Shown here piece after piece: positions 15,921 to 24,745 of a stretch of DNA of 64,000 nucleotides; position 1 is the first letter of the stretch, and every line of letters starts with the position of its first letter. The stretch is from Granulicella rosea. GTDB lineage: Bacteria > Acidobacteriota > Terriglobia > Terriglobales > Acidobacteriaceae. The position numbers and the translations under genes were made by a program. Below the pieces are notes generated by a model. That model had not been told where the DNA came from and did no database searches. It saw nothing but the letters and a program-made list of their open reading frames with translations. The DNA lies in NCBI RefSeq assembly GCF_900188085.1, contig NZ_FZOU01000001.1:434001-498000 (forward strand). The letters are read 5' to 3'.

Positions 15921-16286
15921 ATGGAAAAGATTCGTCTCCGGTTTCAGATCGTCGCCACCATCGCACTCCTCTGTATCGCCGTACTGGCCTCCGCCCAGCA
16001 GACGCCCAGCCCGGCAACCCCGCCTGCCCCGGCCGCCAGTGGCGCTCCCGCCGACCCAACCGCGCCGACCTCCACCGCGCCTTTGACCAAGGACCAGATG
16101 AAGGCGCAGCGCAAGCAGCAGAAGGCGCAGGAGAGCGCCACCAAGGCGCAGGCCAAGGCCGCGAAGGAAAACGCCAAGGCGGTCAAGCAGCAGAACAAGG
16201 CGACCAATGCGCAGGAGAAGGCCGCCCAGAAGTCGGCGGCAACCGCGCCCGCCGCTACCGCGCCCGCGCCTCCGCCGTCCAACTAG
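15921..16286 (+). CDS. Exported Ala/Lys/Gln-rich small protein
   Basis: 121 aa. Residues 1-26 form a signal peptide ending in VLASAQQ. After a Pro/Ala/Thr-rich linker comes a lysine-, alanine- and glutamine-rich helix from about residue 58 to 105 (heptad-like KAQAKAAKENAKAVKQQNK), probably a coiled coil. It ends in a second Pro/Ala tail. ATG 15921 is preferred over 15900 because AGGAAG lies upstream and the signal peptide starts there. I recognise no family. A perfect 21-bp stem-loop follows. Confidence 0.6.
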   Translation: MEKIRLRFQIVATIALLCIAVLASAQQTPSPATPPAPAASGAPADPTAPTSTAPLTKDQMKAQRKQQKAQESATKAQAKAAKENAKAVKQQNKATNAQEKAAQKSAATAPAATAPAPPPSN

Positions 16287-16299
16287 ACCCTAATTGAAC

Positions 16300-16351
16300 C
16301 CAAACGCCGGATGGGCTGCCGATTGATTCGGGCAGCCCATCCGGCGTTTGG
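16300..16351. terminator. Perfect 21-bp stem-loop between convergent genes
   Basis: Two arms of 21 bases (16300-16320 and 16331-16351, beginning CCAAACGCCGGATGGGCTGC) are perfect reverse complements around a 10-base loop. It lies between the stop of the small exported protein at 16286 and the stop of the convergent lipoprotein gene at 16362. There is no T run on the plus strand, so its role as a bidirectional terminator is inferred. Confidence 0.7.
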
Positions 16352-16361
16352 CGCTGTTCGG

Positions 16362-18263
16362 TTAGGGACGAACGCCAAGCATGTTCGTCGCGGTCGCCTG
16401 CGAGGTTGGAACGACCGTCGGTGCGCCGGCCCCGATGAACTGATTGAGCACGTTGCCGCCCGACGTCCACACATTGCCGGACCCATCGATGGCGATACCG
16501 GTCGGGTTGGCGGGCACGTTGTTCGAGAAGGGTACACCCGGATAGAGGACACCGGTCGAGGTCAGGCGCACGAGGGTCCAGTTGCCCAGGTTCGTCATCC
16601 AGACGCTGTTCGCGCCGTCGACCGCCACGGCGATCGGGTCGGAGACGCCGCTGTAGTTGACCGTGAACGGCGATCCGGCAAGCGCCGCGCCTGAGCTATT
16701 GACGGCGGCGAGTTGGCCTCCCGAGGCGTTGGTAAACCAGACGTTGCCGCTGGCATCCACCGCGCCATCGTTCGAGACGGAGCTGCCGGCGCTGCCGAAG
16801 GTCCCGATCTGCGCGCCGGTGGGCGTCGACAACTCGGTGATTCCCTGCACCGAGTTTCCTGTGTCGGTCTGCACCCAGAGATGCCCCTGCGCGTCCGCGA
16901 CAGTCGTGTCGCTTCCTGAGACGGCGATGTAGCTCACGGCTCCGGCAGGAGTGACCCGGGCAAGACCCGCAACTGTGGCCGACCAGGCATTGCCACTCGC
17001 ATCGAAGGAGACAGACCGGCAGATTGCCTGCGAACCGCAGTTGTAGCCAAGATTCGAAAGCGCGGCGCCGTTATTGTTGAACTCCGACAGACCGTGATAA
17101 CCGGCGGTGTTGGCCGAAGCGTTCGCCACCCACACGTTGTTCTGCGGGTCGATCGCGATGCGGGTCGGCTGCGAAAGGCCGCCGCCGACGAACCCGGTCG
17201 TGCCGGAGAGCGCCACGCCCAGCGGCGAGAACTCCGAGACGGAGTTGTTGCCGTAGTTCGCCAGCCAGATGTTGCCGTAGCCGTCGGCGGCCAGGTCCAT
17301 CGACGTGCTCATACCGCCGCCCGTATAGCTGATCGACAGGTTCCAGTCCGACGGAGCGGAAGAGAGCGTAGGCGCGAACGCCACCTGCGGGGTCGCGAGC
17401 GTGAACCGCTGGGCGACGCTGACACCCGCGTTGTGCGCCAGGTTGATGATCGCGGTCACGGTGTCGGACGGCTTCGTTCCGGTCAGGCCGCCCGAGAGCG
17501 TGTTGTTGAAGAGGGTCGTGCAGCCGGCCGAGGTGGGGCCGGTCGAGTTCACACAGGAGACCAGGATATTGGCCAGCGCATTCAACTGCGTCTGCTGCAC
17601 CGTGCCGTTGCCCGCCGGAGTCTTCGTGAGGGCGACGCCCGTACTGACGTTGACCAGATTGCCGAAGTTCGCGAAGGCGTTCGCGATGCCGACGAGGGCG
17701 CCCGCCGAGCCAGAGCTCGAGACGTGGGTTCCGTCTACCGCGAAGCCGGAGAACGAATACGCCGCAGCGGCCGTCGTCACCTCGTTCACCCAGATGTAGG
17801 GCACGGTAGCGGCGAAGTTGCCCGCCGAGGGGCAGGAACCGATGATCGACAGCAAGGCCGCGGCGCTGTTGACGCCGGATCCGGGATTTCCGCCCAGCGA
17901 ATAAAGGTAGATCTGGGCGCCGGGCGTGCAGGTGTAGTCGCCCGCGATGCTGAAGCTGCCGTCGTTGCCGGTGGTCACGTAGTAGTCGCCGTTCGTGGCT
18001 CCTCCGCTGGTGTCGAGGTGCGTATTGGCGGCGCTCTTGAGCAGCGAGACCGAGGCTGCGCCGTAGCCGGTGGTGTTGGCGGCGAAGAGATAGATCTGCG
18101 CGCCGGCGATCGGCTGCTGGCCGCCGTGGACGCGGCCCTGGATGGCGGCGCCGGTGACGGGGCTGGCCACAGCATCGCGGGCGGGCGAATTTGCACCGCA
18201 GCCGGTAAGAAGAAGGGTAAGGACAGGCAGGCCTAACAGCGCTAAACCTTTGAATCGAAACAT
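16362..18263 (-). CDS. NHL/Vgb-like repeat lipoprotein with HGGQQPIAGA domain (paralogue 1)
   Basis: 633 aa. A lipobox LLLTGC makes Cys22 the likely lipidated residue. Residues about 40-140 contain GRVHGGQQPIAGAQIYLFAA and a carboxypeptidase-regulatory-like beta fold with paired cysteines. A central Ala/Asn-rich stretch follows. From about residue 310 there are repeated blades with the pattern D-x-x-G-N-x-W (for example GYGNIWLANYGNN, SGNVWFTNASG, SGNVWTSGGN), as in NHL and virginiamycin-lyase-like beta propellers. It ends in MLGVRP. The start at 18263 has GGAG six bases upstream. A paralogue with the same plan lies at 38537-40507. Surface display is inferred; function unknown. Confidence 0.8.
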   Translation of the reverse strand: MFRFKGLALLGLPVLTLLLTGCGANSPARDAVASPVTGAAIQGRVHGGQQPIAGAQIYLFAANTTGYGAASVSLLKSAANTHLDTSGGATNGDYYVTTGNDGSFSIAGDYTCTPGAQIYLYSLGGNPGSGVNSAAALLSIIGSCPSAGNFAATVPYIWVNEVTTAAAAYSFSGFAVDGTHVSSSGSAGALVGIANAFANFGNLVNVSTGVALTKTPAGNGTVQQTQLNALANILVSCVNSTGPTSAGCTTLFNNTLSGGLTGTKPSDTVTAIINLAHNAGVSVAQRFTLATPQVAFAPTLSSAPSDWNLSISYTGGGMSTSMDLAADGYGNIWLANYGNNSVSEFSPLGVALSGTTGFVGGGLSQPTRIAIDPQNNVWVANASANTAGYHGLSEFNNNGAALSNLGYNCGSQAICRSVSFDASGNAWSATVAGLARVTPAGAVSYIAVSGSDTTVADAQGHLWVQTDTGNSVQGITELSTPTGAQIGTFGSAGSSVSNDGAVDASGNVWFTNASGGQLAAVNSSGAALAGSPFTVNYSGVSDPIAVAVDGANSVWMTNLGNWTLVRLTSTGVLYPGVPFSNNVPANPTGIAIDGSGNVWTSGGNVLNQFIGAGAPTVVPTSQATATNMLGVRP

Positions 18264-18369
18264 GATTTCTCCCGTGGTCGACAAATCGAATATTTGGTTG
18301 GATCGCGGATGCGAAGACCAGATTATTCGAGTTCCATAACGGGATGGCCTTATGTCAGGGCGTGAAATG

Positions 18370-18393
18370 GAATATCTCCCAGATGGGGGATAT
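18370..18393 (-). terminator. Possible terminator after the 235-aa exported protein
   Basis: ATATCTCCC and GGGGGATAT form a short imperfect stem around AGAT, about 35 bases downstream of the minus-strand stop at 18429, followed on that strand by TTCCATTTC. The T run is broken, so this is tentative. Confidence 0.4.
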
Positions 18394-18428
18394 AGGTTTG
18401 GCTCTACTGAACGAGGCGCGGCCGAGCC

Positions 18429-19136
18429 CTACTTGTCGTACTTCGGCTCCTTGTGCATTCTCTCCAGCACGAACTCGCGGAAGAGGTGTCCGCCGATGCG
18501 CGTGGCGAAGATGAGCCGGGCGGCAACGACGCCGGACTCCGGATCTACACCGCCCGGATACCACAGGCTGTGCGCGACGATCGGGCCGGAGAAGTCCGTG
18601 ATGATCGGCGTGACGGTAAAGAACCGGTGACCGTCCTCATCGTGGCGCGCCGTCACCTCGGCCAGCAGCGCGTTCTCGATCTTCTTCTTCGCCGAGCAGC
18701 CGTGGCAGGGGATGTACCGCAGATCCTCGTGGAAGATCTCGCCCATCGCATAACGCATATTGCCGTTGATGGCGTTGACGGCGGCGGCCGAGCCGAAGCG
18801 CTGGCCGAAGCCGGGCAGGTCCGTTCCCCAGCCCTCGGGTTTGCCGCGCAGTTGGGTGTAGCCGGCGCGGACAATATCCGACTCGAAGGCCGGCAGACCG
18901 TAGCTATCGTTCAGATAATAGAGGAACTTATCTTTTTCCGAAGGCTGGTCGTAGGGACGTCCGTTGACGATCGCGAGTTTGCTGATGCGCAGCGCCTCGG
19001 CCTTTTCGTCCGGCGTCATGTCGGGCCGGGTCTTCAGTTGCGGATTCGGGTTATCGGGCGCGGTCGTCTGACCTGCGAGAAAGGCGGCAGGCAGAAGCAG
19101 GCTCAGGGCCAGCAGCGGTGTGGCGTATCGTCTCAT
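18429..19136 (-). CDS. Exported hypothetical protein, 235 aa
   Basis: A signal peptide (MRRYATPLLALSLLLPAAFL) is followed by a Pro/Asp-rich linker (about 25-45). A globular domain then contains GRPYDQPSEKDKFLYYLNDS, GFGQRFGSAAAVNAING, HEDLRYIPCHGCSAKKKIENA and LWYPGGVDP. The CHGC pair could bind metal or form a disulfide, but it is not a haem motif. The gene looks real and conserved in style, but I cannot name a family. The start at 19136 (GGGGAG upstream) is preferred over an in-frame TTG eight codons earlier. Confidence 0.65.
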   Translation of the reverse strand: MRRYATPLLALSLLLPAAFLAGQTTAPDNPNPQLKTRPDMTPDEKAEALRISKLAIVNGRPYDQPSEKDKFLYYLNDSYGLPAFESDIVRAGYTQLRGKPEGWGTDLPGFGQRFGSAAAVNAINGNMRYAMGEIFHEDLRYIPCHGCSAKKKIENALLAEVTARHDEDGHRFFTVTPIITDFSGPIVAHSLWYPGGVDPESGVVAARLIFATRIGGHLFREFVLERMHKEPKYDK

Positions 19137-19217
19137 CACGGCTCTCCCCTTTTTCTTCAAATTGCTGGATGGTTCGGTGCGGCTGGATGATCGTCGTTCG
19201 CGCTGGCCGTCTGAGTT

Positions 19218-19730
19218 TCAGGTCTCTCTCAGGTAGATGGCCGTGTAGTCGAGATAGTTGGAGGCATACTTCAAAATCAGCTCGCGGTCGGCGTCGCCGA
19301 GGGTTCGGCGTATCTTGCCCGGCACGCCGGCGACCAGCGTGCGCGGCGGAATGACCGTGTGCTCCGGCAGCACGGCGCCGGCGGCGACGATCGAGCCTTC
19401 GCCGATGCGGCAGTCGTTCAGAATCACCGCGCCGATGCCCACCAGCACCGCATCTTCGAGCACGCAGCCGTGGACGGTCGCATTGTGGCCGATCGTCACC
19501 ATCTCGCCCACATGCACCGGGTAAAGATGACGCATGCCGTGGAGAACGGCGCAATCCTGCACGTTGGACCGCGCGCCGATGCGGATGGAGTTCACATCGC
19601 CGCGAATGACGGCGTTCATCCAGACGCTGGCCTGATCGCCGAGCACCACATCGCCGATCACCTGCGCGCTCGGGTCCACGTAGCAACCAGTCCCTACACT
19701 CGGCACGATGCCCTGGAAGCTGCGAATCAT
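19218..19730 (-). CDS. Gamma-carbonic anhydrase-like hexapeptide-repeat protein
   Basis: 170 aa left-handed beta-helix protein of the YrdA/PaaY/CaiE group. Hexapeptide turns run from about residue 12 to 135 (VDPSAQVIGDVVLGDQASVW, VRIG-type repeats). Candidate zinc ligands are present: His in VLHGMRH and GHNATVHGC. The C-terminus is the usual helix. Such trimers may hydrate CO2, but many members have no proven activity. It is divergent from rpsU and co-oriented with, though 81 bases from, the exported 235-aa protein gene. Confidence 0.88.
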   Translation of the reverse strand: MIRSFQGIVPSVGTGCYVDPSAQVIGDVVLGDQASVWMNAVIRGDVNSIRIGARSNVQDCAVLHGMRHLYPVHVGEMVTIGHNATVHGCVLEDAVLVGIGAVILNDCRIGEGSIVAAGAVLPEHTVIPPRTLVAGVPGKIRRTLGDADRELILKYASNYLDYTAIYLRET

Positions 19731-19921
19731 ACGGCCATTCTAACCGCAGGCAGGCCGCGCGCCGGCGTCCGTCCGCCGGGAGCCGCGAAAAGTTACATAA
19801 GGTCGCGAGGTCACCCCATTTGGGAGACGCCTTATCGATACGAAAAACTTTATTTCGTTCCGGGCCCGACCTGACGTATTCTGTGAGGAGCCCATCTGGG
19901 CGGGATTGAGGTGTATCTCCA

Positions 19922-20119
19922 ATGGCAGAGATTCGGGTTCAAGATGGTGAGCCCCTAGAAAATGCCCTGCGCCGCTTCAAGCGGAAGGTTCAGACCGAAG
20001 ACATCATCAAGGAAGTCAAGCGTCACTCCTTCTATTTGAAGCCAGGCGAGAAGAAGCGCGTCAAGGAAGCGCTTGCCCGCAAGCGTAACCGCAAGAAGAT
20101 CCGCAAGGAACAGGACTAA
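19922..20119 (+). CDS. rpsU: 30S ribosomal protein S21
   Basis: 65 aa, typical. The sequence EPLENALRRFKRKVQ and the basic C-terminal half (KKRVKEALARKRNRKKIRK) are diagnostic. S21 helps base-pairing between 16S rRNA and the mRNA leader during initiation. GAGG lies ten bases before the ATG. It is not next to dnaG/rpoD as in enterics. A modest hairpin at 20158-20177 may terminate it. Confidence 0.97.
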   Translation: MAEIRVQDGEPLENALRRFKRKVQTEDIIKEVKRHSFYLKPGEKKRVKEALARKRNRKKIRKEQD

Positions 20120-20157
20120 TCTCCTGATTGCGTTATCCGATTGAAAATAAAGGCAGG

Positions 20158-20177
20158 CCGGCTCTTACGGGAGCCGG
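20158..20177 (+). terminator. Possible rpsU terminator hairpin
   Basis: A 7-bp stem CCGGCTC/GAGCCGG with a six-base loop lies 38 bases after the rpsU stop. No T run follows, so termination is uncertain. Confidence 0.4.
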
Positions 20178-20384
20178 TCGCCGACTGTAGCACCCTGCAC
20201 CAACGCTGTCGACTCCCCTCCCTGTACCGCCTCGACCCTAGATTTGTTTCAGCCTTTCGCAGTAAAGCTTTTGGGCCCCTGTTGCATTGGACTTGATTCG
20301 CCAAAGCTTGACCGCCCCAAGGCCACACTGACAAAAAAATGGCTACGGGCGATCATCCTTTTTCCGCACGATGGGAGAAGTGAT

Positions 20385-21002
20385 ATGGATTCTGCCAGCA
20401 GTACTTTATTCCAAGACCGGCTGTTGACCTGCCTCGACTGCGGGGGAGAGTTCATCTTTACCGCTGGGGAACAACTGTTTTTCCACGACAAACAGTTCAA
20501 GAACGACCCCAAACGTTGTAAACCGTGCAAAAGCCGCCGCGCCGGCGCAAGCGCCAAACCCGGCTCCGGACCCGCCGCCGCAGGCATCTCTCGCACCGAG
20601 ACTCGCACCGAGTGCTCCGAGTGCGGCATCGAGACGACCGTTCCCTTCAAGCCCACGCAAGGCCGTCCCGTGCTGTGCCGCCAGTGTTTTCAGTTGAAGG
20701 CCGCCAAGCCGGCCGCAGCGGTGGAGCTGCCCGCCATTGCGCCGCCGCCCTCGCCCTTCATGGACCCGACCGTCTCGGCGCTGACCCAGGCCTCGGTCAG
20801 CGCGGAGGGTGTCGGACTGACGCAGGAGGCAGCCGTGCTGGCCGCGGTCTCCATGACGACCGCCCTGCCGAACTCCTCGGTCGCGACGGTTGCGGACCTC
20901 GCCTCCATCACCGGCGTCGCCTCTCATGGCGCCACGTCCGTATCGCCGGCAGGCGGATTGACCGATGCGGCTATTCAGTCGCTCGATTCCCTGCAGGCTT
21001 GA
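20385..21002 (+). CDS. Zinc-ribbon protein with Ala/Thr/Ser-rich tail
   Basis: 205 aa. The N-terminal zinc ribbon has CLDCGGEFIFTAGEQLFFHD and RCKPCKSRR, the pattern of the probable zinc-ribbon proteins (zf-trcl-like). A second C-x2-C pair set (CSECGIETTVPF, LCRQCF) forms a CxxC-CxxC domain at about residues 78-105. The last ~90 residues are Ala/Ser/Thr/Val-rich with little charge. Zinc binding is well supported by the four CxxC pairs; function is not, although nucleic-acid binding is common for such ribbons. ATG 20385 has GGAG eight bases upstream. A 265-base gap separates it from rpsU. Confidence 0.72.
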   Translation: MDSASSTLFQDRLLTCLDCGGEFIFTAGEQLFFHDKQFKNDPKRCKPCKSRRAGASAKPGSGPAAAGISRTETRTECSECGIETTVPFKPTQGRPVLCRQCFQLKAAKPAAAVELPAIAPPPSPFMDPTVSALTQASVSAEGVGLTQEAAVLAAVSMTTALPNSSVATVADLASITGVASHGATSVSPAGGLTDAAIQSLDSLQA

Positions 21003-21036
21003 AACGCCGCCCCGGTAGGGGTAGGGTGTAGGGGAT

Positions 21037-21939
21037 ATGCACCCTGCAGCCCGCCCCACCGACCAGGACCTGCTCCGCGCGCGCCAGCCTCTCGGCGACT
21101 TCGAACTGACCGTCTGCACCGATGGCAGCTTTCTGCTGGATGGCGGCGCCATGTTCGGCGTCGTGCCGAAGACGCTGTGGCAGCGCCGCATGCCGGCGGA
21201 TGAGAACAACTGCGTACTGCTGGGGCTGAACACGCTCATCGTCCGCACCGGAAGACACACGGTGCTGATCGAGACCGGCATCGGCAATAAGCAGTCCGCC
21301 AAGATGCAGCAGATTCACCGGAATCAGGCGCTGTTGCCGTCGTCGCTCGCCGCGGCGGGCATCCGGCCGGAGGAGGTGGACGTGGTCGTCAACACGCACC
21401 TGCACTTCGACCACTGCGGTTGGAACACGACGCTCCACCCGGACGGCTCGGTCACCCCGACCTTTCCTAACGCACGCTACTTCGCGCATCGCGGCGAGGT
21501 GGAGCACGGCCATCGGCAGCTCGACCGCGACCGCGTCAGCTACCTCTCGCCGAACTACGACCCGCTGATCGAATCCGGCCAGATGACGCTGCTGGACGAG
21601 GACTCGATCCGGCAGAATCCACAGATTGTGCCGGGCGTCTCGGTGGAGGTTTACCCCGGCCACACGGCGCAGATGCTGGGAATCCACATCGAATCCACAG
21701 GCCCCGGTGGAACGCGGCAGAAGGCCTGCTATATCGGCGATCTGCTGCCCACGGCGAACCACCTCGACCCAACCTGGGTGATGGGATTCGACCTGGACCC
21801 ACTGCGCTGCATCGCCGAACGCAAACGTTACCTCAAGCGCGCGGTGGACGAGGACATCCTGACCGTCTTCACCCACGACCACCACACGCCGCTGGGGCGC
21901 ATCGGCTGGAATGAGAAGGGTAAGCCGGTCATCGTATAG
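21037..21939 (+). CDS. Metallo-beta-lactamase-fold hydrolase
   Basis: 300 aa. The motif THLHFDHCGWN gives His121, His123, Asp125 and His126. Further metal-site elements are a His in PGHTAQMLG, the Asp in YIGDLLPTA and a C-terminal His in FTHDHHTPLG. Thus a complete two-metal site is present. The overall length and the VPKTLWQRR segment before the motif resemble lactonase/quorum-quenching-like and phosphodiesterase-like MBL proteins, but the substrate is unknown. There is no signal peptide, so it is cytoplasmic. It follows the zinc-ribbon gene by 34 bases and may share its transcript. The next gene converges on it, ending two bases away. Confidence 0.85.
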   Translation: MHPAARPTDQDLLRARQPLGDFELTVCTDGSFLLDGGAMFGVVPKTLWQRRMPADENNCVLLGLNTLIVRTGRHTVLIETGIGNKQSAKMQQIHRNQALLPSSLAAAGIRPEEVDVVVNTHLHFDHCGWNTTLHPDGSVTPTFPNARYFAHRGEVEHGHRQLDRDRVSYLSPNYDPLIESGQMTLLDEDSIRQNPQIVPGVSVEVYPGHTAQMLGIHIESTGPGGTRQKACYIGDLLPTANHLDPTWVMGFDLDPLRCIAERKRYLKRAVDEDILTVFTHDHHTPLGRIGWNEKGKPVIV

Positions 21940-21940
21940 A

Positions 21941-23146
21941 TCAATAGTCCCCGCTGGCGCCGCCGCCGCCCGAGCGTCCGCCGCCAAACTGGACCTCCGG
22001 CTGGGCAGGTTGCGGGGCCGGCGTTACCGAGTGCGGCGTGATCAGGCCAAGGAAGGACGAGCCGACGCTCATCGCATGGCGATCCCTGTCCGAAAGACGC
22101 GCCGCCGTGAAGCCATGGCGAACGCCGTCTGGCCCCTGCGCGAGCCACCGTCTGAGGTAGATGGCGACGCCAGCCAGTGCGACGCCCAGAAGCATAGGGT
22201 CCCAGGTGTGGCGCGGCCAGCCGAGGTAAGGCTTGTTGCTGATGAAGGTCAGGATCGTCGTCAGCGCGCCGGCCGCGAGGATGAGGCGGTCCTTCAGGCG
22301 AACGCCGCGCGCCAGGATGAGTGGCGGCAGGCACCAGATGAGCACCCAGGTCGTCCAGTAGAACAGCCCAGCGGATCCCTGGTGAAGGCGTCCGGGCATC
22401 CCCGGAGATCCCACGAGCGACATCAGGCCGAGCTGCGAGATCTGGAGATTGAGGATCAGGTAGAGGCCGAGCCAGAGAAAGGCCTCGGCGAGCGAGTAAG
22501 CCCCTTCGAGGTAATCGAAGCGGTGGCGGGCGCGAACGGGAGCGAATACGACCAATCCGGCGACGTATAACAGCGCGACGAAGAGATGCTGCACAGCCTG
22601 CGATGAGGTCCAGAAGCCGGGCAGGTAGTTGGCGAAGATCATCGCGGCGGGAAAGGCGTACCAGAGATGGAAGCGGCGCCAGATCCAAAGCGAAACGACG
22701 GCGCCGACGGCGGAAACGATCCACTGCGCCTCGTGCGAGGCTCGGACGCTGCTGAAAAACAGCATCTCCAGTCCAGAGCAGAGAAAGCCGACCGAACAGG
22801 CTGCGAGCGCCTCCTCGATTCCATGACGATACCAGCCCTTTTCCGCCAGAACCTCGGCCGCCGTATAGGAGACGGCCGCGAAGATCAGGAGCAGGAAGCC
22901 GGTGGCCGGTTGCGATGCTCTCGAAAGAAAGATCGCGAAGAAGAGTCCGACTGCGGCAGCCACGGCGATGACCGTAAAGACGAATAGCACGAGTCTCAGG
23001 AAGATATTGGTGGTGCGGAGGTCGGTGGCTGTCTCCTCTTCGAGCGCCTGTTGCTGCTCCTTGCTGAGATAGCCGTCGGCGGTCCATTCGGTAAGCAGCT
23101 TGCGGGCACGCAGCGCCTCTTCGCTCGATGCGGGATAGATTCTCAC
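21941..23146 (-). CDS. DUF2157-type multipass membrane protein B
   Basis: 401 aa. A cytoplasmic head (residues 1-50, including LLTEWTADGYLSKEQQQALE) is typical of DUF2157 proteins. It is followed by about ten hydrophobic helices and a short Gly-rich tail. The start is GTG at 23146: it overlaps the stop of the upstream gene (GTGA) and has GGGAGG just before it; codons further upstream lie inside the other gene. The two genes are clearly an operon and may form one membrane complex, an inference from coupling and shared architecture. Function unknown. Confidence 0.75.
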   Translation of the reverse strand: MRIYPASSEEALRARKLLTEWTADGYLSKEQQQALEEETATDLRTTNIFLRLVLFVFTVIAVAAAVGLFFAIFLSRASQPATGFLLLIFAAVSYTAAEVLAEKGWYRHGIEEALAACSVGFLCSGLEMLFFSSVRASHEAQWIVSAVGAVVSLWIWRRFHLWYAFPAAMIFANYLPGFWTSSQAVQHLFVALLYVAGLVVFAPVRARHRFDYLEGAYSLAEAFLWLGLYLILNLQISQLGLMSLVGSPGMPGRLHQGSAGLFYWTTWVLIWCLPPLILARGVRLKDRLILAAGALTTILTFISNKPYLGWPRHTWDPMLLGVALAGVAIYLRRWLAQGPDGVRHGFTAARLSDRDRHAMSVGSSFLGLITPHSVTPAPQPAQPEVQFGGGRSGGGGASGDY

Positions 23147-24087
23147 CTCTGCCTCCCGAAATGGCGCGCGATCTGGACCAGCGTTACGACCATTGCGATG
23201 GCGGTAAGGACAAAGTAGCCCAGGATGAAGGTCTCGTCCCTGGCGTCGTGGAGGAGCAGCCAACTGAGACCCACATAGCCGTAGACGGCGGCATAGGCGA
23301 CGAAGGCAAACTGGCGGCGTCCCAGCCCCCATGCAAGCGAGGCGGCGCATGCGATGAGCAGACCGAAGAGCCAAAGTCCGTGGTCCTGCGAATCGAAGAC
23401 CCCGGCAAGAATCGTCCAGAACAAAACATTGGCGGCGACGTTGAGGTAGGTGTTGAGAAAGTGCGGCTTCAGTTTGAAGCGCTGAAGCAGAGCGCCGGCG
23501 CCGCCGACCGACAGACAGTAAAGCAGGGCGTATGGCCGGTATGCCTCGCTCGGGCTATCCGGCCAGTGCGAGATCTTCAGCCCAAACCAACCCGCGAGCG
23601 AGGAGAGGGCGAGAGACAACACAAAACGATTGTCGAAGCGATAGGCGAGAAAGAAGAAAACCAGCGCCGTGATCAGGAGATAGAGATCCCACTGACCCGC
23701 GAGGACGTGGAGGCGGTTCTCCAGATAAGCCAGTTCCAGACACCACACGAGACAGCCGAGGTAGAGAACATAGTCGAAGATCGGCGTCGGCGCAGTACTC
23801 TCTGCCCGTGTCCATGCCGCTGCGCGGGAGAAGCTGTACCAGAAGGATGAGGCGAGAAGAAGGGAAAGAATGGTCAGGACGAGCACATCGCCCAGTTGCC
23901 GCGACCAGGTGGAGATCGTCCAGCCAAGCCCGGCAACGAAGGCCAGCATGCCAGCATAAAGGAGGGTGTTGAGTTCAAGCGAGAGGGAGACCGGCTCTCC
24001 GCGAGAGAGGCCCGCCAGATGCGCCTGCTCCTCCGTCGTGATGGCGCCCTGCTCCTTCCAGAGTTCCAGGCGAGCGAGGATCGTCAT
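23143..24087 (-). CDS. DUF2157-type multipass membrane protein A
   Basis: 314 aa. A short cytoplasmic head (MTILARLELWKEQGAITTEEQAHLAGL) is followed by about nine hydrophobic segments. The helical head and membrane pattern match predicted membrane proteins of the DUF2157/DUF4401 type, often found as adjacent pairs. Its stop overlaps the GTG start of the downstream relative. AGGAAAG lies upstream of the ATG. No catalytic residue stands out, and no function is known. Confidence 0.72.
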   Translation of the reverse strand: MTILARLELWKEQGAITTEEQAHLAGLSRGEPVSLSLELNTLLYAGMLAFVAGLGWTISTWSRQLGDVLVLTILSLLLASSFWYSFSRAAAWTRAESTAPTPIFDYVLYLGCLVWCLELAYLENRLHVLAGQWDLYLLITALVFFFLAYRFDNRFVLSLALSSLAGWFGLKISHWPDSPSEAYRPYALLYCLSVGGAGALLQRFKLKPHFLNTYLNVAANVLFWTILAGVFDSQDHGLWLFGLLIACAASLAWGLGRRQFAFVAYAAVYGYVGLSWLLLHDARDETFILGYFVLTAIAMVVTLVQIARHFGRQR

Positions 24088-24213
24088 GGCGCTTTCCTTC
24101 TTCGGCCTCGGATTTAGAACAACATCTTGATCCGATTCCGATAGTACATGCCAGCCCAGGAAATCGATCCTCCTTCATGCGCCTCTTTCTTCCGGCGCCA
24201 TGCTCCAGACGCA

Positions 24214-24245
24214 AAACGGCCCCGCTCACATGGGCGGGGCCGTTT
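24214..24245 (-). terminator. Terminator after the 94-aa protein gene
   Basis: Perfect 12-bp stem AAACGGCCCCGC/GCGGGGCCGTTT with an eight-base loop, followed on the minus strand by a T. It lies about 20 bases after the stop at 24265. Confidence 0.8.
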
Positions 24246-24264
24246 GGAGGAATGAACGTGTGAA

Positions 24265-24549
24265 TTACGCGATCTTGGCGGACAGTTCCTGCGATTGCGC
24301 CAGCGAACCGGAGAGGTTCAGGGCCAGCAGGCGGCGGTTGAGGGAGCGGGTGACGCCGGTCAGGCGGGCATCCTCCGGTTCGTGGGGGAGCTTGGCAAAG
24401 CGGCTCTTCTGCAGCGCTGCGGCGCGGGCCTCAGGGCCGGCGACCAGCCGGGTGACATGGCTGTGAGCAGCCAGCGACTGCACATACCGGCTCGGTTCTA
24501 CCGGTTGGCGGAGTGCGGAGGGTGGGGCGTCGTACATGGGGATGTGCAT
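24265..24549 (-). CDS. Hypothetical 94-aa basic protein
   Basis: Small soluble protein with a Pro-containing N-terminus (MHIPMYDAPPSALRQPVEPS) and a helical, Arg/Leu/Ala-rich remainder ending QSQELSAKIA. The start at 24549 is well supported: GGAGG lies five bases upstream, although the frame is open much further. It has its own strong terminator, so it is probably expressed as a single gene. I recognise no family and infer no function. Confidence 0.6.
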   Translation of the reverse strand: MHIPMYDAPPSALRQPVEPSRYVQSLAAHSHVTRLVAGPEARAAALQKSRFAKLPHEPEDARLTGVTRSLNRRLLALNLSGSLAQSQELSAKIA

Positions 24550-24745
24550 GTGGACCTCCGGAGGCGCATCATCTTTTGTCGAACGTGGTGCGCTTCTCGT
24601 GTGCTTCTCTCTGTGCATCTCTAAGGGTGTAGGATGTCGAGCGCGAAACGTTCGTTGTATGGAAATTTTCCTGGGGTTATGTTTGTGAAATATACCGTAT
24701 CGGGACATTGCCCGTATCAGGAATTTTTCAGCAATTTCGACCACT

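Noticed and set aside
24550..24744. Upstream extension of the 94-aa protein to 159 aa
   Set aside because: GGAGG sits five bases before ATG 24549, and the extension lies in AT-rich promoter-like DNA.
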